Made by a program: the position numbers and the translations under genes. The notes under the pieces are model-generated. The model was not told the origin of the DNA, did not search any database, and saw only the letters and a program-made list of their open reading frames with translations. A DNA stretch of 64,000 nt from an uncultured Schlesneria sp. (lineage in GTDB: Bacteria; Planctomycetota; Planctomycetia; Planctomycetales; Planctomycetaceae), in NCBI GenBank assembly GCA_903858935.1, contig CAIOKO010000102.1:1-64000 (forward strand). The letters are read 5' to 3'. This document shows, piece after piece, positions 1-8,980 of the stretch. How positions within the stretch are numbered: position 1 is the stretch's first letter; the number at the start of each line of letters is the position of its first letter.

Positions 1-122
1 GGTTCGCTACGCTCACCTGCGCGGAGCCACTGCCCCAAATCGAAAGAGCGGGCGCCTGGCTGTCGCCAGTCTCTCTAATTAAATCCGTTTTCTGGTCTAG
101 ACAATGGGGTCCACCGTACCCA
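1..122. mobile_element. Possible insertion-sequence end inside the TIR-STAND gene
   Basis: Read on the minus strand, the TIR-STAND frame changes character at about position 122, where a stretch beginning TGGGTACGGTGGACCC and continuing through CATTGTCTAGACC starts with TG in the manner of an IS3-type terminus. The frame stays open by chance or read-through for 40 codons but the residues no longer look like the helical domain before it. Only one end would be in the window, so no transposase or target duplication can be seen. The call rests on the look of the terminus and the composition change alone. Confidence 0.25.
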
Positions 123-2941
123 TTCAGATTTTTAGGGAGCGAAACAAGACTTTCACTCAATTCACGAATCGATTCCGGTCGCTTCTCGTTTTCCATTATT
201 TGAAGCAACCGATCGGAAACTTGCTTTACGTCGGATGGAGAGACTTGTCCTGGCAACTCGCCGGCAGCATCGCACAGCTTCTGTAGAATTCGTGGATCAC
301 TGGTTTGTTGAATCGCATTAATGATCGGGTCGACGGCCCGCTGCGATTCCGAAATCGGGATTGAACGAATCGCCGTGTTCAAGTCAGCGGACAACTTATC
401 GAGCAATTCATTGTCGCGATACCGAATGATTTGATCTGACAATGTGCGAACAGCGAGCTCAGCGAACTCGATTCCTTCCATGTTCAGCGCCAGGCCCATC
501 CGGACCGCAGCCAGTCGCTCGTCCGGCGTCGCTGATGGGCTTTTCAGTATCGGCGCGATTGTATCGTCCAGGGCCAACTGGCGCCGTTTTTCATCGAAGC
601 CAATAAGCGCCCGAGCCACGTAGCGTCCCCGATTAATCAGTCGCGCCGCATGATCAGGTTTTGAGAACGCCAGGGACAGGACTTCCCGACGTAGCGGCTC
701 GTGGTCCGGAGTTAACCCGGCGATCTGCCAGAGAGCCTCAGATTCATTGTGCCCAAAGTCCCCTGGAAAATCGTGGATTCGTTCGATCAGGTTACCCGCA
801 AGTGTCTCTTCGATTTTTTGCCGAGCCTCTTCCGTCTGACGGGCGTTTGCTTCCGCCTTATTTGCATTTGCAACGGCGTCACGCTGAGCCTTGACAGCCC
901 AGACGAAAGCGACCATGGCCACTGCCGCCAGGGCCATCGCTGCCAGCGATTGCCATTTCGACCGCTGTGCGGCTCGAGCTTGTTCGCTGGCTCTTTCAGT
1001 TTCACTTTCGGCAAGCTTCTTCAGGGTTTCGACTTCGCGAGCCTGTCGTGCCGCTTCTTCTCGCTTGACCCGGTCGCGTTGCTCCAGGCTTGCATTGAGG
1101 AACAGACGTTCGTCATGGGTTAAATCGGCTTCGGGTGTGTTTGACCATTCCTCCGCTTCGGCCAGTCTGGCTCCTTGATAAAGATAACCGTTGTTGTGAC
1201 TGGCCCCGATCCATTCGGCAGCGGCTTCTGTCAGACGATGCTGAGTTCTCAGGGCTTCTCGATCTCCTTCAATCCAGCTTCGTAGTTTGGTCCAGGATCG
1301 AATCAGCGCTTCATGCGAGACTTCAACAAACGAATCCTTCTCGGTGGTAATCAACCTGACGTTTGTTAACCGGTTGATCACGGATGAGATCAACCTTGGA
1401 TCACCCAACTGGTTCATTGGCACGCGTCGTTTGGTGTCTTCGCTTCCTTCTCCCGGCTGCGTCAATCGAAGAAAAACTCGACGGCAAGTTTCTTGCTCGG
1501 TCTTATTCATTTGTTCGTAGATAGAATTCGCCTGCTGTTCGAGAGCCCCCTCCAGTCCCCCAATCGCCTTATAGGCCGAGATCGTCAATCGTCGCCCTTC
1601 ACGCCGTTGCCAAAGCTCCCACAGGGCATGTTGCAAGAGAGGCAACGCACCGGCTTGATCTTCCATCTCGTTCAACAGCATTTCGGTCAGACCACGCTCC
1701 AGTTCAAGCCCGACCAGTTGAGCCGGTCGCTCGATCACCTCGCGCAGTTCTTCGGTTGACATCGGACCAACCAGTTCCTGGTGGTCGGTGATCGCGGCGG
1801 CCAGATGGCGATGCAGCGCGCATTTCCCGTAAAAGTCTGCTCGCATCGTCAGCACAACGATGACTTTCCCCCCTGGTATCCCCGCCGCATAAATCAGATT
1901 ATCGACAAACGCCTTACGATGATCTTCCACTGCGTTCATCTGGGAAAAGTTAACGAAAGAGCGGCTTGATCGGGACTTGGAGGTGTCGTCGGAATGCAGA
2001 GTAAACACTTCTTCGAACTGATCAACGAGCAGGACAACTCGTTGAGATTCATCGGCACCCGCAAGGGCAACGCGAACGGCCAGATGCAATCGAGTCTCGT
2101 CCGACGCCATTTGCGAAATCAGCGTTCCGACATCACCAACCCGCGACCCGATCAAGGGATCACCCGCGAGAGCAACGGCCAGGCTTTCCAGAGGATCATG
2201 CCCTGGCCGGCAGATGAGGATTGGCCAATTGGCACTCCCTTCCAGCTTTCCATTGCGCAGCGCGGGAACCAATCCCGCCCGCGCGAGCGACGATTTTCCG
2301 CTCCCCGAGGCACCGACAATCGCCAGGAAGCGATTTTCTCGCGGAGCTCCCGATCTGTCGAAAGCCTGTGCAGGACGCAACGCGTTCAGCAGCCATTCGA
2401 TTCGCGCTTCACGGCCGAAAAAGAACGCCGAGTGCTCCGGCTGAAACGCCTGGAGTCCTCGATACGGACATTCCCCTTCAAAGATCGCCGCACCCGGTGG
2501 CAACCCGGGAGCGACGCCGAGAACACCGCTTTTCAAGCGATGATACGCCTCGTCTTCATCGAGTGTATTGCGGAATTCCACCCAGGTCGAAGCGAGTAGA
2601 AATTCGGGTAATCGGCTTCGTTCTTCCCGTGTCCCGCCGGGAAGTAAAATGGGAATCACCCGAAATTCGTTATCCCTTTGACGAACACGTTTCGCGATGG
2701 CCGCCCGCATTTCCTCGTCTTGCCACGGTCCGAAACCACTTGGACCGACGAAGACGGCGACCGACAACGAATCTGCCAATGCCTGTTCCAGCGCCGATTG
2801 CCAAGGTTTACCTGGCACCAGGTGCCACTTGTCGAACCAGGGTTCGATCCCGTCTGCCTTCAACCGCCTCGCCAGCTCCTCGACGGCAGGTTTATCAGCG
2901 CTATTGTGAGACAGGAAAACGTGAAAACTCGCGAACGACAT
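1..2941 (-). CDS. TIR domain - nSTAND ATPase - transmembrane protein, 3-prime end outside window
   Basis: The reading frame starts at ATG 2941 and stays open to the window edge (980 codons visible). Residues 1 to about 125 look like a TIR domain (FHVFLSHNSADKPAVEELA, then DGIEPWFDKWHL and AVFVGPSGFGPWQ). A CPYRGLQAF...FFGRE lead-in typical of nSTAND1 modules follows at about 165-185, then Walker A GASGSGKSS at 210-218 and a Walker B VLLVDQFEEVF near 300. A hydrophobic segment at about 662-681 is probably a membrane helix, flanked by Ala/Glu/Gln-rich coiled coil, then a helical C-terminal region. TIR-STAND proteins are known as NAD-consuming immune or signalling switches; a defence role here is inference, since no defence genes are adjacent in the window. 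The last 40 or so codons may be inserted DNA (see the entry at 1-122). No operon partner: the next gene upstream begins at 4485. Confidence 0.85.
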   Translation of the reverse strand, partial: MSFASFHVFLSHNSADKPAVEELARRLKADGIEPWFDKWHLVPGKPWQSALEQALADSLSVAVFVGPSGFGPWQDEEMRAAIAKRVRQRDNEFRVIPILLPGGTREERSRLPEFLLASTWVEFRNTLDEDEAYHRLKSGVLGVAPGLPPGAAIFEGECPYRGLQAFQPEHSAFFFGREARIEWLLNALRPAQAFDRSGAPRENRFLAIVGASGSGKSSLARAGLVPALRNGKLEGSANWPILICRPGHDPLESLAVALAGDPLIGSRVGDVGTLISQMASDETRLHLAVRVALAGADESQRVVLLVDQFEEVFTLHSDDTSKSRSSRSFVNFSQMNAVEDHRKAFVDNLIYAAGIPGGKVIVVLTMRADFYGKCALHRHLAAAITDHQELVGPMSTEELREVIERPAQLVGLELERGLTEMLLNEMEDQAGALPLLQHALWELWQRREGRRLTISAYKAIGGLEGALEQQANSIYEQMNKTEQETCRRVFLRLTQPGEGSEDTKRRVPMNQLGDPRLISSVINRLTNVRLITTEKDSFVEVSHEALIRSWTKLRSWIEGDREALRTQHRLTEAAAEWIGASHNNGYLYQGARLAEAEEWSNTPEADLTHDERLFLNASLEQRDRVKREEAARQAREVETLKKLAESETERASEQARAAQRSKWQSLAAMALAAVAMVAFVWAVKAQRDAVANANKAEANARQTEEARQKIEETLAGNLIERIHDFPGDFGHNESEALWQIAGLTPDHEPLRREVLSLAFSKPDHAARLINRGRYVARALIGFDEKRRQLALDDTIAPILKSPSATPDERLAAVRMGLALNMEGIEFAELAVRTLSDQIIRYRDNELLDKLSADLNTAIRSIPISESQRAVDPIINAIQQTSDPRILQKLCDAAGELPGQVSPSDVKQVSDRLLQIMENEKRPESIRELSESLVSLPKNLNGYGGPHCLDQKTDLIRETGDSQAPALSIWGSGSAQVSVAN

Positions 2942-3057
2942 CAGTCAGCTTCCTCGGCACGTCAAAACAAGTGACGTCACAAACGTGATCGTTTGATGAT
3001 ACTCGTTTGTACCTTAAAAACGATCGGAAGCCCAACGGTTCGGAGGAATGCCCAGAC

Positions 3058-4485
3058 TTAATAGGGAGGCGGTGGTGGCAGCTCTTCGTAGCCGCGACGG
3101 CGGCGATTTCCTGAGATTGGTTCGACAGACGCCGAAGGGATTGCGGACTTGTCTGGATCTTGTGGCAGGTTCAGCGTCGGCTGTTCCGAATCGATGGGCC
3201 GACCGATCACAGCCGCCAGGACTTGCGGTTGAAGTCGTGTCCACGTTTGCTGCCAATCACGTCCCGCATTCACTTTCAATGACAAAACACCGGCTTCGAG
3301 TGTTCCGTCGGCAAAGTCCTCGATTGATCCAGGATTCTGTTCGGGATCGAAAGGAAACAGCCCCAGCTTTGCCGAACGTTCAAGTTCCGTCGCAACGGGT
3401 TTTGATAAACGATTGTAAATGACTTCTGATCGTCCGGTCGTCGACGAAAGATGAATCACTCGTCGTGGACGAAACGTGTAAAGGGTATCGAGTATCACTC
3501 GCGTTTCGACTTCGCTTGCAGGAGTGGCAAATTGTGGCATGCCGACTGGCTGACGAAACCTTCGACTGGGAAAATTGCGATTCAACGGAACTCCACGAGC
3601 ATTACCCTTGTACTGGTGAACCAGTCCGTCCGGATTACCGGCCCGGAAGAAAAAGACTTCGATATTCTCGGTCAGGTTTGGCTGACTGGCCAATCCCTGG
3701 GCCAGTTGCTCAAGCCACCGGACAGCAACTCGATCCTCGCCGTTCAATCCGGCGATCACTAAAGTCCTGACGCCGGTGGTACCAAGATGCATCGAATGCA
3801 TCTTTCGTCCTTCCGTCGTTTTCCCAATCACCTTCCACTCACCAACCGATTTCGTTGATTCTGTGGTCGAAGGTGCGGAGGTTTGTTTGACGTTTGATGT
3901 CGGCTGAAGCGTTAAGACCTTTTTTCTGCCCGACTTGGCCGACTCGCGTTCGCTCGAACTCGACGCCGGGTCGAAGTTACTGGCAACATCTTGTACGTCA
4001 CGCCTGCGAGAGAGCGACGCTGAGTCGGCAATCGGATCGGACTTTGGCGTTTCCTTATCAGCAGGATCAAAGTCAATCGGCTGCAAGTCGCGAAGTTTTG
4101 CGTGTGGCAAACCACCTTCATTCAGACCGTGAATGTCACGTGGAGACTCTTCGGTGCGATTTGAAAAGGGATTGGATGTGGATTGAGTCGCCAGCTTCAA
4201 TCGCTGGAAGGCATTTTCAGTTGGTGCATCAGAATGTCCGCCATGCAAACTGGCAAAGTCGTCAAGAATCGATTTGGTGTTCTGGTGAACCCGACTGACA
4301 AGATTTTTGGCAGTCTTTCCGACGGTATCGCTCTGCAACGCGTCGACAGCTTCAGCAGTCGGTTGCTGTGAAATCAATTTGTCCCGGGACGGTTCGCTGA
4401 CCGTGGGCGTCCGCTGAAGATACACGTATCCGGCACCAGCAGAGGAAAGCGTCATTAAAATCATTGCTGTGCGCACGAAAGTCAT
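3058..4485 (-). CDS. M14 carboxypeptidase-fold protein lacking the catalytic residues
   Basis: 475 residues with an N-terminal hydrophobic segment (about 5-22) that should act as signal anchor, a low-complexity linker to about residue 215, and a C-terminal region that follows the M14 zinc carboxypeptidase pattern: IAGLNGEDRVAVRWLEQLA (about 243-262), NPDGLVHQYKGNARGVPLNRNFP (broken here: NPDG then ARGVPLNRNFP), and VIHLSS near 343. In active M14 enzymes the first motif is HGxE; here it reads NGED, so the zinc histidine is Asn and the glutamate Asp. The catalytic glutamate position near the C-terminus (LSLKV, about 403) appears to be Lys. It is therefore probably a pseudoenzyme, perhaps a peptidoglycan- or peptide-binding protein. 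The C-terminus ends in a proline run. The start ATG 4485 has TGGAG just upstream, and this start region is duplicated (see 4477-4599). Confidence 0.7.
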   Translation of the reverse strand: MTFVRTAMILMTLSSAGAGYVYLQRTPTVSEPSRDKLISQQPTAEAVDALQSDTVGKTAKNLVSRVHQNTKSILDDFASLHGGHSDAPTENAFQRLKLATQSTSNPFSNRTEESPRDIHGLNEGGLPHAKLRDLQPIDFDPADKETPKSDPIADSASLSRRRDVQDVASNFDPASSSSERESAKSGRKKVLTLQPTSNVKQTSAPSTTESTKSVGEWKVIGKTTEGRKMHSMHLGTTGVRTLVIAGLNGEDRVAVRWLEQLAQGLASQPNLTENIEVFFFRAGNPDGLVHQYKGNARGVPLNRNFPSRRFRQPVGMPQFATPASEVETRVILDTLYTFRPRRVIHLSSTTGRSEVIYNRLSKPVATELERSAKLGLFPFDPEQNPGSIEDFADGTLEAGVLSLKVNAGRDWQQTWTRLQPQVLAAVIGRPIDSEQPTLNLPQDPDKSAIPSASVEPISGNRRRRGYEELPPPPPY

Positions 4486-4599
4486 CTCCAGACCGAGCGA
4501 TTTTCAGTGTTTGTCGTGTGGGCTTCAGCCCGTACCAGATATTTTGTCGCACGGACACATGTCCCATGCTACGGCTTCTGAAAGTCATCTCCAGGCCGA
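4477..4599. repeat. Short insertion flanked by a 20-bp direct duplication at a gene start
   Basis: GAAAGTCATCTCCAG(A/G)CCGA occurs at 4477-4496 and again at 4580-4599, bracketing about 83 bp that carries a GGGCTTCAGCCC-type motif and ATTTTGTCGCAC...CCCATGCTACGGCTT (4541-4577). A related ATTTTGTCGCAC...CCCATGCTACGGCTT string lies at 24411-24446. On the minus strand the duplicated segment contains CTGGAGATGACTTTC, that is the ribosome binding site, start codon and second and third codons of the M14-like gene. The arrangement looks like a short mobile repeat that inserted and duplicated its target. Confidence 0.55.
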
Positions 4600-4620
4600 A
4601 TTGCCTGTTGTTCATCAAGT

Positions 4621-5304
4621 TCATTCATCATCAATACCGAGGCGAAATTTCATTTCTTCAAATTGACGGGCAAACTCGTCAGTGGAGGAATGAATGTGTT
4701 CTGCTTCGGTAATGAATCTCATTTTTTCCATTCGCGGCAGACCATAGTCGTCGAGGATGTCCTCGAAATCGGCCAACTCCTGACCGTAGATAATCAGAAG
4801 TTTATGTTCGTCCAGCTGAATTTCCTGAGGAATATCGGGGTTCAGAACTGCGATTCCCGTGCATCCATCACCGAGCAACATCTCTTCGAATTCAAAAATG
4901 CTGCTTTTCAGAATTGGTAAGTCGATATCTTCGCGGTACAAGTCCTGATGGCTTCCCCGCCGATCATGACTCGTCTCAAGTACGACATCGACCTCGTGTC
5001 CGAGCGGTTCCAGAAGATCAAGAAAAATATCCAGCAGAACATCGCGACTGGCCGACGCCATGATGACGGGAATCTTGATTCCCGATTCTTTGTCCTGATA
5101 AAAATCGTGCCGATACCCAGCCTGTGGGACGATTTGCAAGTCGTAAGACGGACGAACCGCATCGGTCAGCATGAAGTCGCCATAGCGAGCAATTTTCAGG
5201 TGGGCTTCGAGTTGATCTTCGCTAAGATTCTCGAAACTGCTGCGCCCCTGTTTCGACTCGCCGTCGCGATACGTGTTCTTGAAAAAGGGTTTCAAGAACC
5301 CCAT
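4621..5304 (-). CDS. Conserved-looking protein of unknown function
   Basis: 227 residues, acidic and rich in Leu, Asp and Glu, with no signal peptide or membrane segment, so probably cytoplasmic. I do not recognise the family. Notable stretches are IPVIMASASRDVLLDIFLDLLEPLG (shortened here to IPVIMASASRDVLLD), an EEMLLGDGCTGIAVLN segment and a C-terminal QLDEHKLLIIYGQ strand, which together suggest an alternating alpha/beta fold with two related halves. The start ATG at 5304 gives MGFLKPFFKN and lies 256 nt after the metK terminator, so the gene probably has its own promoter. It is separated from the M14-like gene by the short insertion at 4477-4599. Confidence 0.7.
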   Translation of the reverse strand: MGFLKPFFKNTYRDGESKQGRSSFENLSEDQLEAHLKIARYGDFMLTDAVRPSYDLQIVPQAGYRHDFYQDKESGIKIPVIMASASRDVLLDIFLDLLEPLGHEVDVVLETSHDRRGSHQDLYREDIDLPILKSSIFEFEEMLLGDGCTGIAVLNPDIPQEIQLDEHKLLIIYGQELADFEDILDDYGLPRMEKMRFITEAEHIHSSTDEFARQFEEMKFRLGIDDE

Positions 5305-5559
5305 GGCAGTCCCCTCTCGGCTTAGGGTTTGGATCCACGACTTCGATTTGCCGCAAATCCAGACGGTGTTTTCACGCTGTCCAGGATCGACGACCGATCC
5401 TGTGCATGCGTGAAATCTAGCACTCGTTTTTCAACGTGTGCCGAACGACTTCTTGCGGTTCGCCGGAATTCATTGCGCAAGTCGACGCTCTGAACCGGGG
5501 ATACCGGTCGGGAAGCTTCTAACACCGGAATGACGACGATTCCAAATTCAATTTCGACG

Positions 5560-5596
5560 AAAAAACCCGTCGAGAACTGGCCTCGACGGGTTTTTT
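5560..5596 (-). terminator. Rho-independent terminator of metK
   Basis: CCCGTCGAG (5566-5574) pairs perfectly with CTCGACGGG (5582-5590) around a 7-nt loop, flanked by A6 on one side and T6 on the other. It lies 35 nt past the metK stop codon on the minus strand. The A/T flanks make it usable in both directions. Confidence 0.9.
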
Positions 5597-5630
5597 GGAT
5601 TTTCGACGGTATTACAGCCAAGATCGACTG

Positions 5631-6776
5631 TTAGAGACCAGCGGCCTTTTTCAGGTCGGCGGCCTTGTTGGTGGCTTCCCATGTGAATTCGGGTTCATTT
5701 CGACCGAAGTGACCACCGCTGGCGGTTTTACGATAAATTGGCCGTCGCAGTTTCAGGTACTCGATGATTGCCAAAGGGGTCATCTTGAAATGTTCACGAA
5801 CCAGCGCGACGATCTTCTCGTCGGGAATCGCATTGGTGCCGTTCGTATTGACTCGAATACTGACCGGTTCGGCGACGCCGATTGCGTAGGCCAGTTGAAC
5901 TTCACATTCACGAGCCAACCCTGCGGCAACGATATTCTTGGCCACGTGACGGGCCATATAGGCAGCCGAACGGTCGACTTTTGTCGGATCTTTACCACTG
6001 AACGCACCACCACCGTGACGGCCCCAGCCACCGTAGGTATCAACGATGATTTTTCGGCCCGTCAGGCCTGTATCACCGTGAGGACCACCGACAACGAAGC
6101 GGCCTGTCGGATTGATATGGTATTTCGTCTCTTTCGAGAGAAGTTCAGGAGAAACCGATTTTTTCACGACTTCTGAAATCACGAAGTTGGTGATGTCATC
6201 CTGACTGACTTTTTGGTGGTGTTGTGTCGAAACGACGACGGCCGAGATTCCCACTGGCTTGTTGTGTGAATCATATTCGACGGTGACCTGACTTTTGGCG
6301 TCTGGTCGCAGCCAGTCGACTTCGTTCTTCTGCCGGGCTTCGGTCAACCGGTTGATAATTCGATGCGACAATGCAATTGGCAATGGCATCAGCTCGGGAG
6401 TCTGGTCGCAGGCGTAACCGAACATCAGTCCCTGGTCGCCAGCCCCTTCACGGTCGACACCCATGGCAATATCGGGGCTCTGGCTGTGGAGTGCAACGAA
6501 TACTTTGCAAGACTCGTAAGAAAATCCGATATCGTCGCTGATATAGCCAATGTCTTTGACGACATCTCGTGCAACCTGGACGTAATCGAGTTTTGCTTGA
6601 GTAGTGATTTCACCAGACAAGACAACTAGATCTGTCGTGCAAAGGGTTTCGCAGGCAACTCGGGAACGAGGATCTTGAGCCAGGATCGCATCGAGCACAC
6701 CATCGGACACCTGATCCGCGACTTTGTCAGGATGGCCCATGCTGACAGATTCACTGGTAAACAAATAATTCGTCAT
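5631..6776 (-). CDS. metK: S-adenosylmethionine synthase
   Basis: 381 residues, the usual MetK length. It makes S-adenosylmethionine from methionine and ATP in the cytoplasm. Family motifs are in order: N-terminal [20 protein letters not shown] with the ATP-contacting His, [15 protein letters not shown] near 118-130, and the phosphate-binding [19 protein letters not shown] near 245-263. The start ATG 6776 gives [11 protein letters not shown], which aligns with the normal N-terminus. The gene is single, with a strong terminator 35 nt downstream. I saw no SAM riboswitch in the 200 nt upstream. The product would supply the methyltransferases at 58-59.5 kb among many others. Confidence 0.97.
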   Translation of the reverse strand: MTNYLFTSESVSMGHPDKVADQVSDGVLDAILAQDPRSRVACETLCTTDLVVLSGEITTQAKLDYVQVARDVVKDIGYISDDIGFSYESCKVFVALHSQSPDIAMGVDREGAGDQGLMFGYACDQTPELMPLPIALSHRIINRLTEARQKNEVDWLRPDAKSQVTVEYDSHNKPVGISAVVVSTQHHQKVSQDDITNFVISEVVKKSVSPELLSKETKYHINPTGRFVVGGPHGDTGLTGRKIIVDTYGGWGRHGGGAFSGKDPTKVDRSAAYMARHVAKNIVAAGLARECEVQLAYAIGVAEPVSIRVNTNGTNAIPDEKIVALVREHFKMTPLAIIEYLKLRRPIYRKTASGGHFGRNEPEFTWEATNKAADLKKAAGL

Positions 6777-6975
6777 CTCGCTTCGTAACTCCGATCAAAG
6801 ACACCTTTGGGTTTATCATCCACGTTCAAAACACCCACGACAGTTTCCATTGAACCGTCGGACAAATCATCAATTCGACGTGATTCTACGAGGGTCCAGT
6901 CAAACTCTCAACCCGATCGGGGTTAAACGAATTGAACGACTCGTCGTTAGGAATTCATTTTGAATCAAATTGACG

Positions 6976-7824
6976 TCACACCAGCGTTTTCTTTTTACGT
7001 TCGATAAAGTCAACATGGTGCGGAATATGCCCCGCAATTCGTTCGAGCAGACGCATCAGCGACAACGGTCCATCCGCAGAATGCTGTCCGGTTCGCTCAA
7101 AGTCCGCGGGAGCTAACGTCTTGAGAAACCGTGATACTTCACGCCGAACGGACGTAATCACGTCCAGTTCTTCTTCCAGATTTCGCTGTGCGTAGGCGAG
7201 TTTCGCGGCGAAGACATCGGGATCGCCACCAAACAGGGTCGGACGGTCCTCGGCCACGACGCGTTTCATCCGATCGGCATATACCAGCTCAAAGTCGGCA
7301 ATATGACAGACGATCTGCAGAACACTCCAAGCCCCCGGAGGTGCCGGGATTCGCAGCCGTATCGACGAAAGTCCCGAAACCGCTTCGCGAAGCTGGGTGG
7401 GTCCGTGATCGTATTTGGCAATCAGTTCCTGCAGACTCGCCGGCCAGGCGGCAACATTTGAGGCGGAACTTAACAGTGCAATCGCCTTTTCTCGCGTGTC
7501 CGTCATCGGCCACAGACGATCAAACTTCGAAACCATGAGAACTTCACGTCCGACCGGTGACGGATTGCATAAAACAAGCCGACCTCCGCAAGAAGAAACG
7601 TCATTCCACAGAACGCGGATTAACTCGAGCATGCTGGAACCAAAAAACGGTGCCTCAGAGAGGTCAATGACCAGCTTTTGGCAACCGATTTCTCGCCGCA
7701 AATTCCGGATTGCTTCTAATTCATTCAATACGTCGTGATCAGCAAGACTGCTGACCCCTGGACGCAATTCCAGCAGCATGATGTCATCGACGGCTTCTGT
7801 ATGAATCATTTGACAGAAACTCAT
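6976..7824 (-). CDS. STAS domain fused to a DinB-like metal-binding helical domain
   Basis: 282 residues from ATG 7824. Residues 1 to about 110 are a STAS (anti-anti-sigma) domain: KLVIDLSEAPFFGSSMLELI holds the usual phospho-acceptor serine region as GSS rather than DSS. Residues about 135-280 resemble the DinB/DUF664 four-helix bundle: PPGAWSVLQIVCHIADFE, with candidate metal ligands His in HIAD and two in the C-terminal HIPHHVDFI. The start was set at ATG 7824 rather than the upstream TTG because GAGGAA lies 8 nt before it and the stop of the preceding gene (TGA 7828-7826) is one base away, so the two are translationally coupled. STAS proteins bind RsbW-type kinases; the upstream protein has such a domain, so they likely interact. 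What the DinB part does is unknown. Confidence 0.8.
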   Translation of the reverse strand: MSFCQMIHTEAVDDIMLLELRPGVSSLADHDVLNELEAIRNLRREIGCQKLVIDLSEAPFFGSSMLELIRVLWNDVSSCGGRLVLCNPSPVGREVLMVSKFDRLWPMTDTREKAIALLSSASNVAAWPASLQELIAKYDHGPTQLREAVSGLSSIRLRIPAPPGAWSVLQIVCHIADFELVYADRMKRVVAEDRPTLFGGDPDVFAAKLAYAQRNLEEELDVITSVRREVSRFLKTLAPADFERTGQHSADGPLSLMRLLERIAGHIPHHVDFIERKKKTLV

Positions 7825-7825
7825 C

Positions 7826-8791
7826 TCATTTTTCCTCAATTCCTGTGAATTCCGGCTCGGTAACAGTAACTCTTGAATCGGACAATTCAGGCGTTTCCCG
7901 GTTCGAAGTTTTACGTCGTTTTATCAGCTTGACCTCATTTCCCACCGCGTTGTACTGCACTTCATCCATGAACGTATGCATCAACAGCAGGCCTCGTCCA
8001 CACGGTCGTTCGAGATTTGCCGGGTCTGTCGGGTCAAACAGACCGTCCCGATCAAAGCCGAAACCGTCATCCCTGATCGTAAACTCCGCTTCGTCTGCGG
8101 TGAACCGCCCGATGATCTGAATTCTGCGACTGGACCAGGGTAACGAGTTAATCCGTTGGATTGCCAGATCGTAATAGGCACGATGGTCGCTCTCGCGCAT
8201 TGACGAACAAAGCTCAAGATTCCCATGAAAACAGGCATTTCTCAGCGCTTCCTGCAAAGCGACACCAATCCGGACGCGTTCGGATTCATTGCAGGTCCCC
8301 ATTTCCGTCGTCATCTCTTGCAGTACATGGACCATGGACGAAATCAGTTCCTGATCGTTTTCGATGCGGAATTCAACCTCGTGGCGCGTCATTCGACGTT
8401 TCAGTCGCAAATGAGTCCTGTCGCGATGTGCTGCCTGCAAAACCTGGTTAACGGTTTCTGCCAATTGAAACGTCAGTTGTCGTTTTGGAACGTAGCTCGC
8501 AGCTCCCGCTTTTAACGCTTTCACCGCAAATTCTTCACTTCCACGTGCGGTCATCAGAATGACGGGAACAATGGGATACGCCTGGCGAATGACTTCAACC
8601 AATTGCAATCCATTAATCGAAGGCATATCGAGATCGGTGACCACAATATCAGGAACATGCAGTTCCATCTTTGTTAATGCATCGCCGCCATCGACAGCGT
8701 ACTCGATGTTCAATCCCTCGGTTTTACCGAGTAACCCACCAGCGAATCGACGGTCCGTCGACGAATCGTCCACGATCAGTACTGTTGGCAT
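7826..8791 (-). CDS. Response regulator with RsbW-like serine/anti-sigma kinase domain
   Basis: 321 residues. The receiver domain (1 to about 120) has the acidic pair VDDSS, phospho-acceptor Asp in DIVVTDLDMP, Thr in ILMTA and Lys in SYVPKRQ. The C-terminal part (about 150-300) is a GHKL ATPase of the anti-sigma kinase type: IGVALQEALRNACFHGN is the N-box and IRDDGFGFD the G1 box, followed by CGRGLLLMHTFMDEV as G2. Architecture resembles partner-switching regulators in which a receiver controls an anti-sigma factor kinase. It is directly coupled to the STAS-DinB gene, its probable substrate or antagonist. The hybrid kinase 190 nt upstream on the same strand is a plausible phosphodonor. Confidence 0.87.
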   Translation of the reverse strand: MPTVLIVDDSSTDRRFAGGLLGKTEGLNIEYAVDGGDALTKMELHVPDIVVTDLDMPSINGLQLVEVIRQAYPIVPVILMTARGSEEFAVKALKAGAASYVPKRQLTFQLAETVNQVLQAAHRDRTHLRLKRRMTRHEVEFRIENDQELISSMVHVLQEMTTEMGTCNESERVRIGVALQEALRNACFHGNLELCSSMRESDHRAYYDLAIQRINSLPWSSRRIQIIGRFTADEAEFTIRDDGFGFDRDGLFDPTDPANLERPCGRGLLLMHTFMDEVQYNAVGNEVKLIKRRKTSNRETPELSDSRVTVTEPEFTGIEEK

Positions 8792-8980
8792 GATGGAAAA
8801 AATCCAAACAGAATCAAAATCAATGTCTCAACATGATGCTGCCATCACGCGACGCTGATCGCAAGTGTATTGTCATTTTGAGTTCGATATGAATTTGCCT
8901 GAAACTGCCATCCGCGGTCTTCCGAACGGCTGAAGTGAATCATCCGAATCAGAATAAATGTACGCGTCTGAAGAATCGCA

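Noticed and set aside
6777-6975. SAM riboswitch upstream of metK
   Set aside because: No conserved riboswitch core or stem arrangement could be recognised in the 200-nt spacer.
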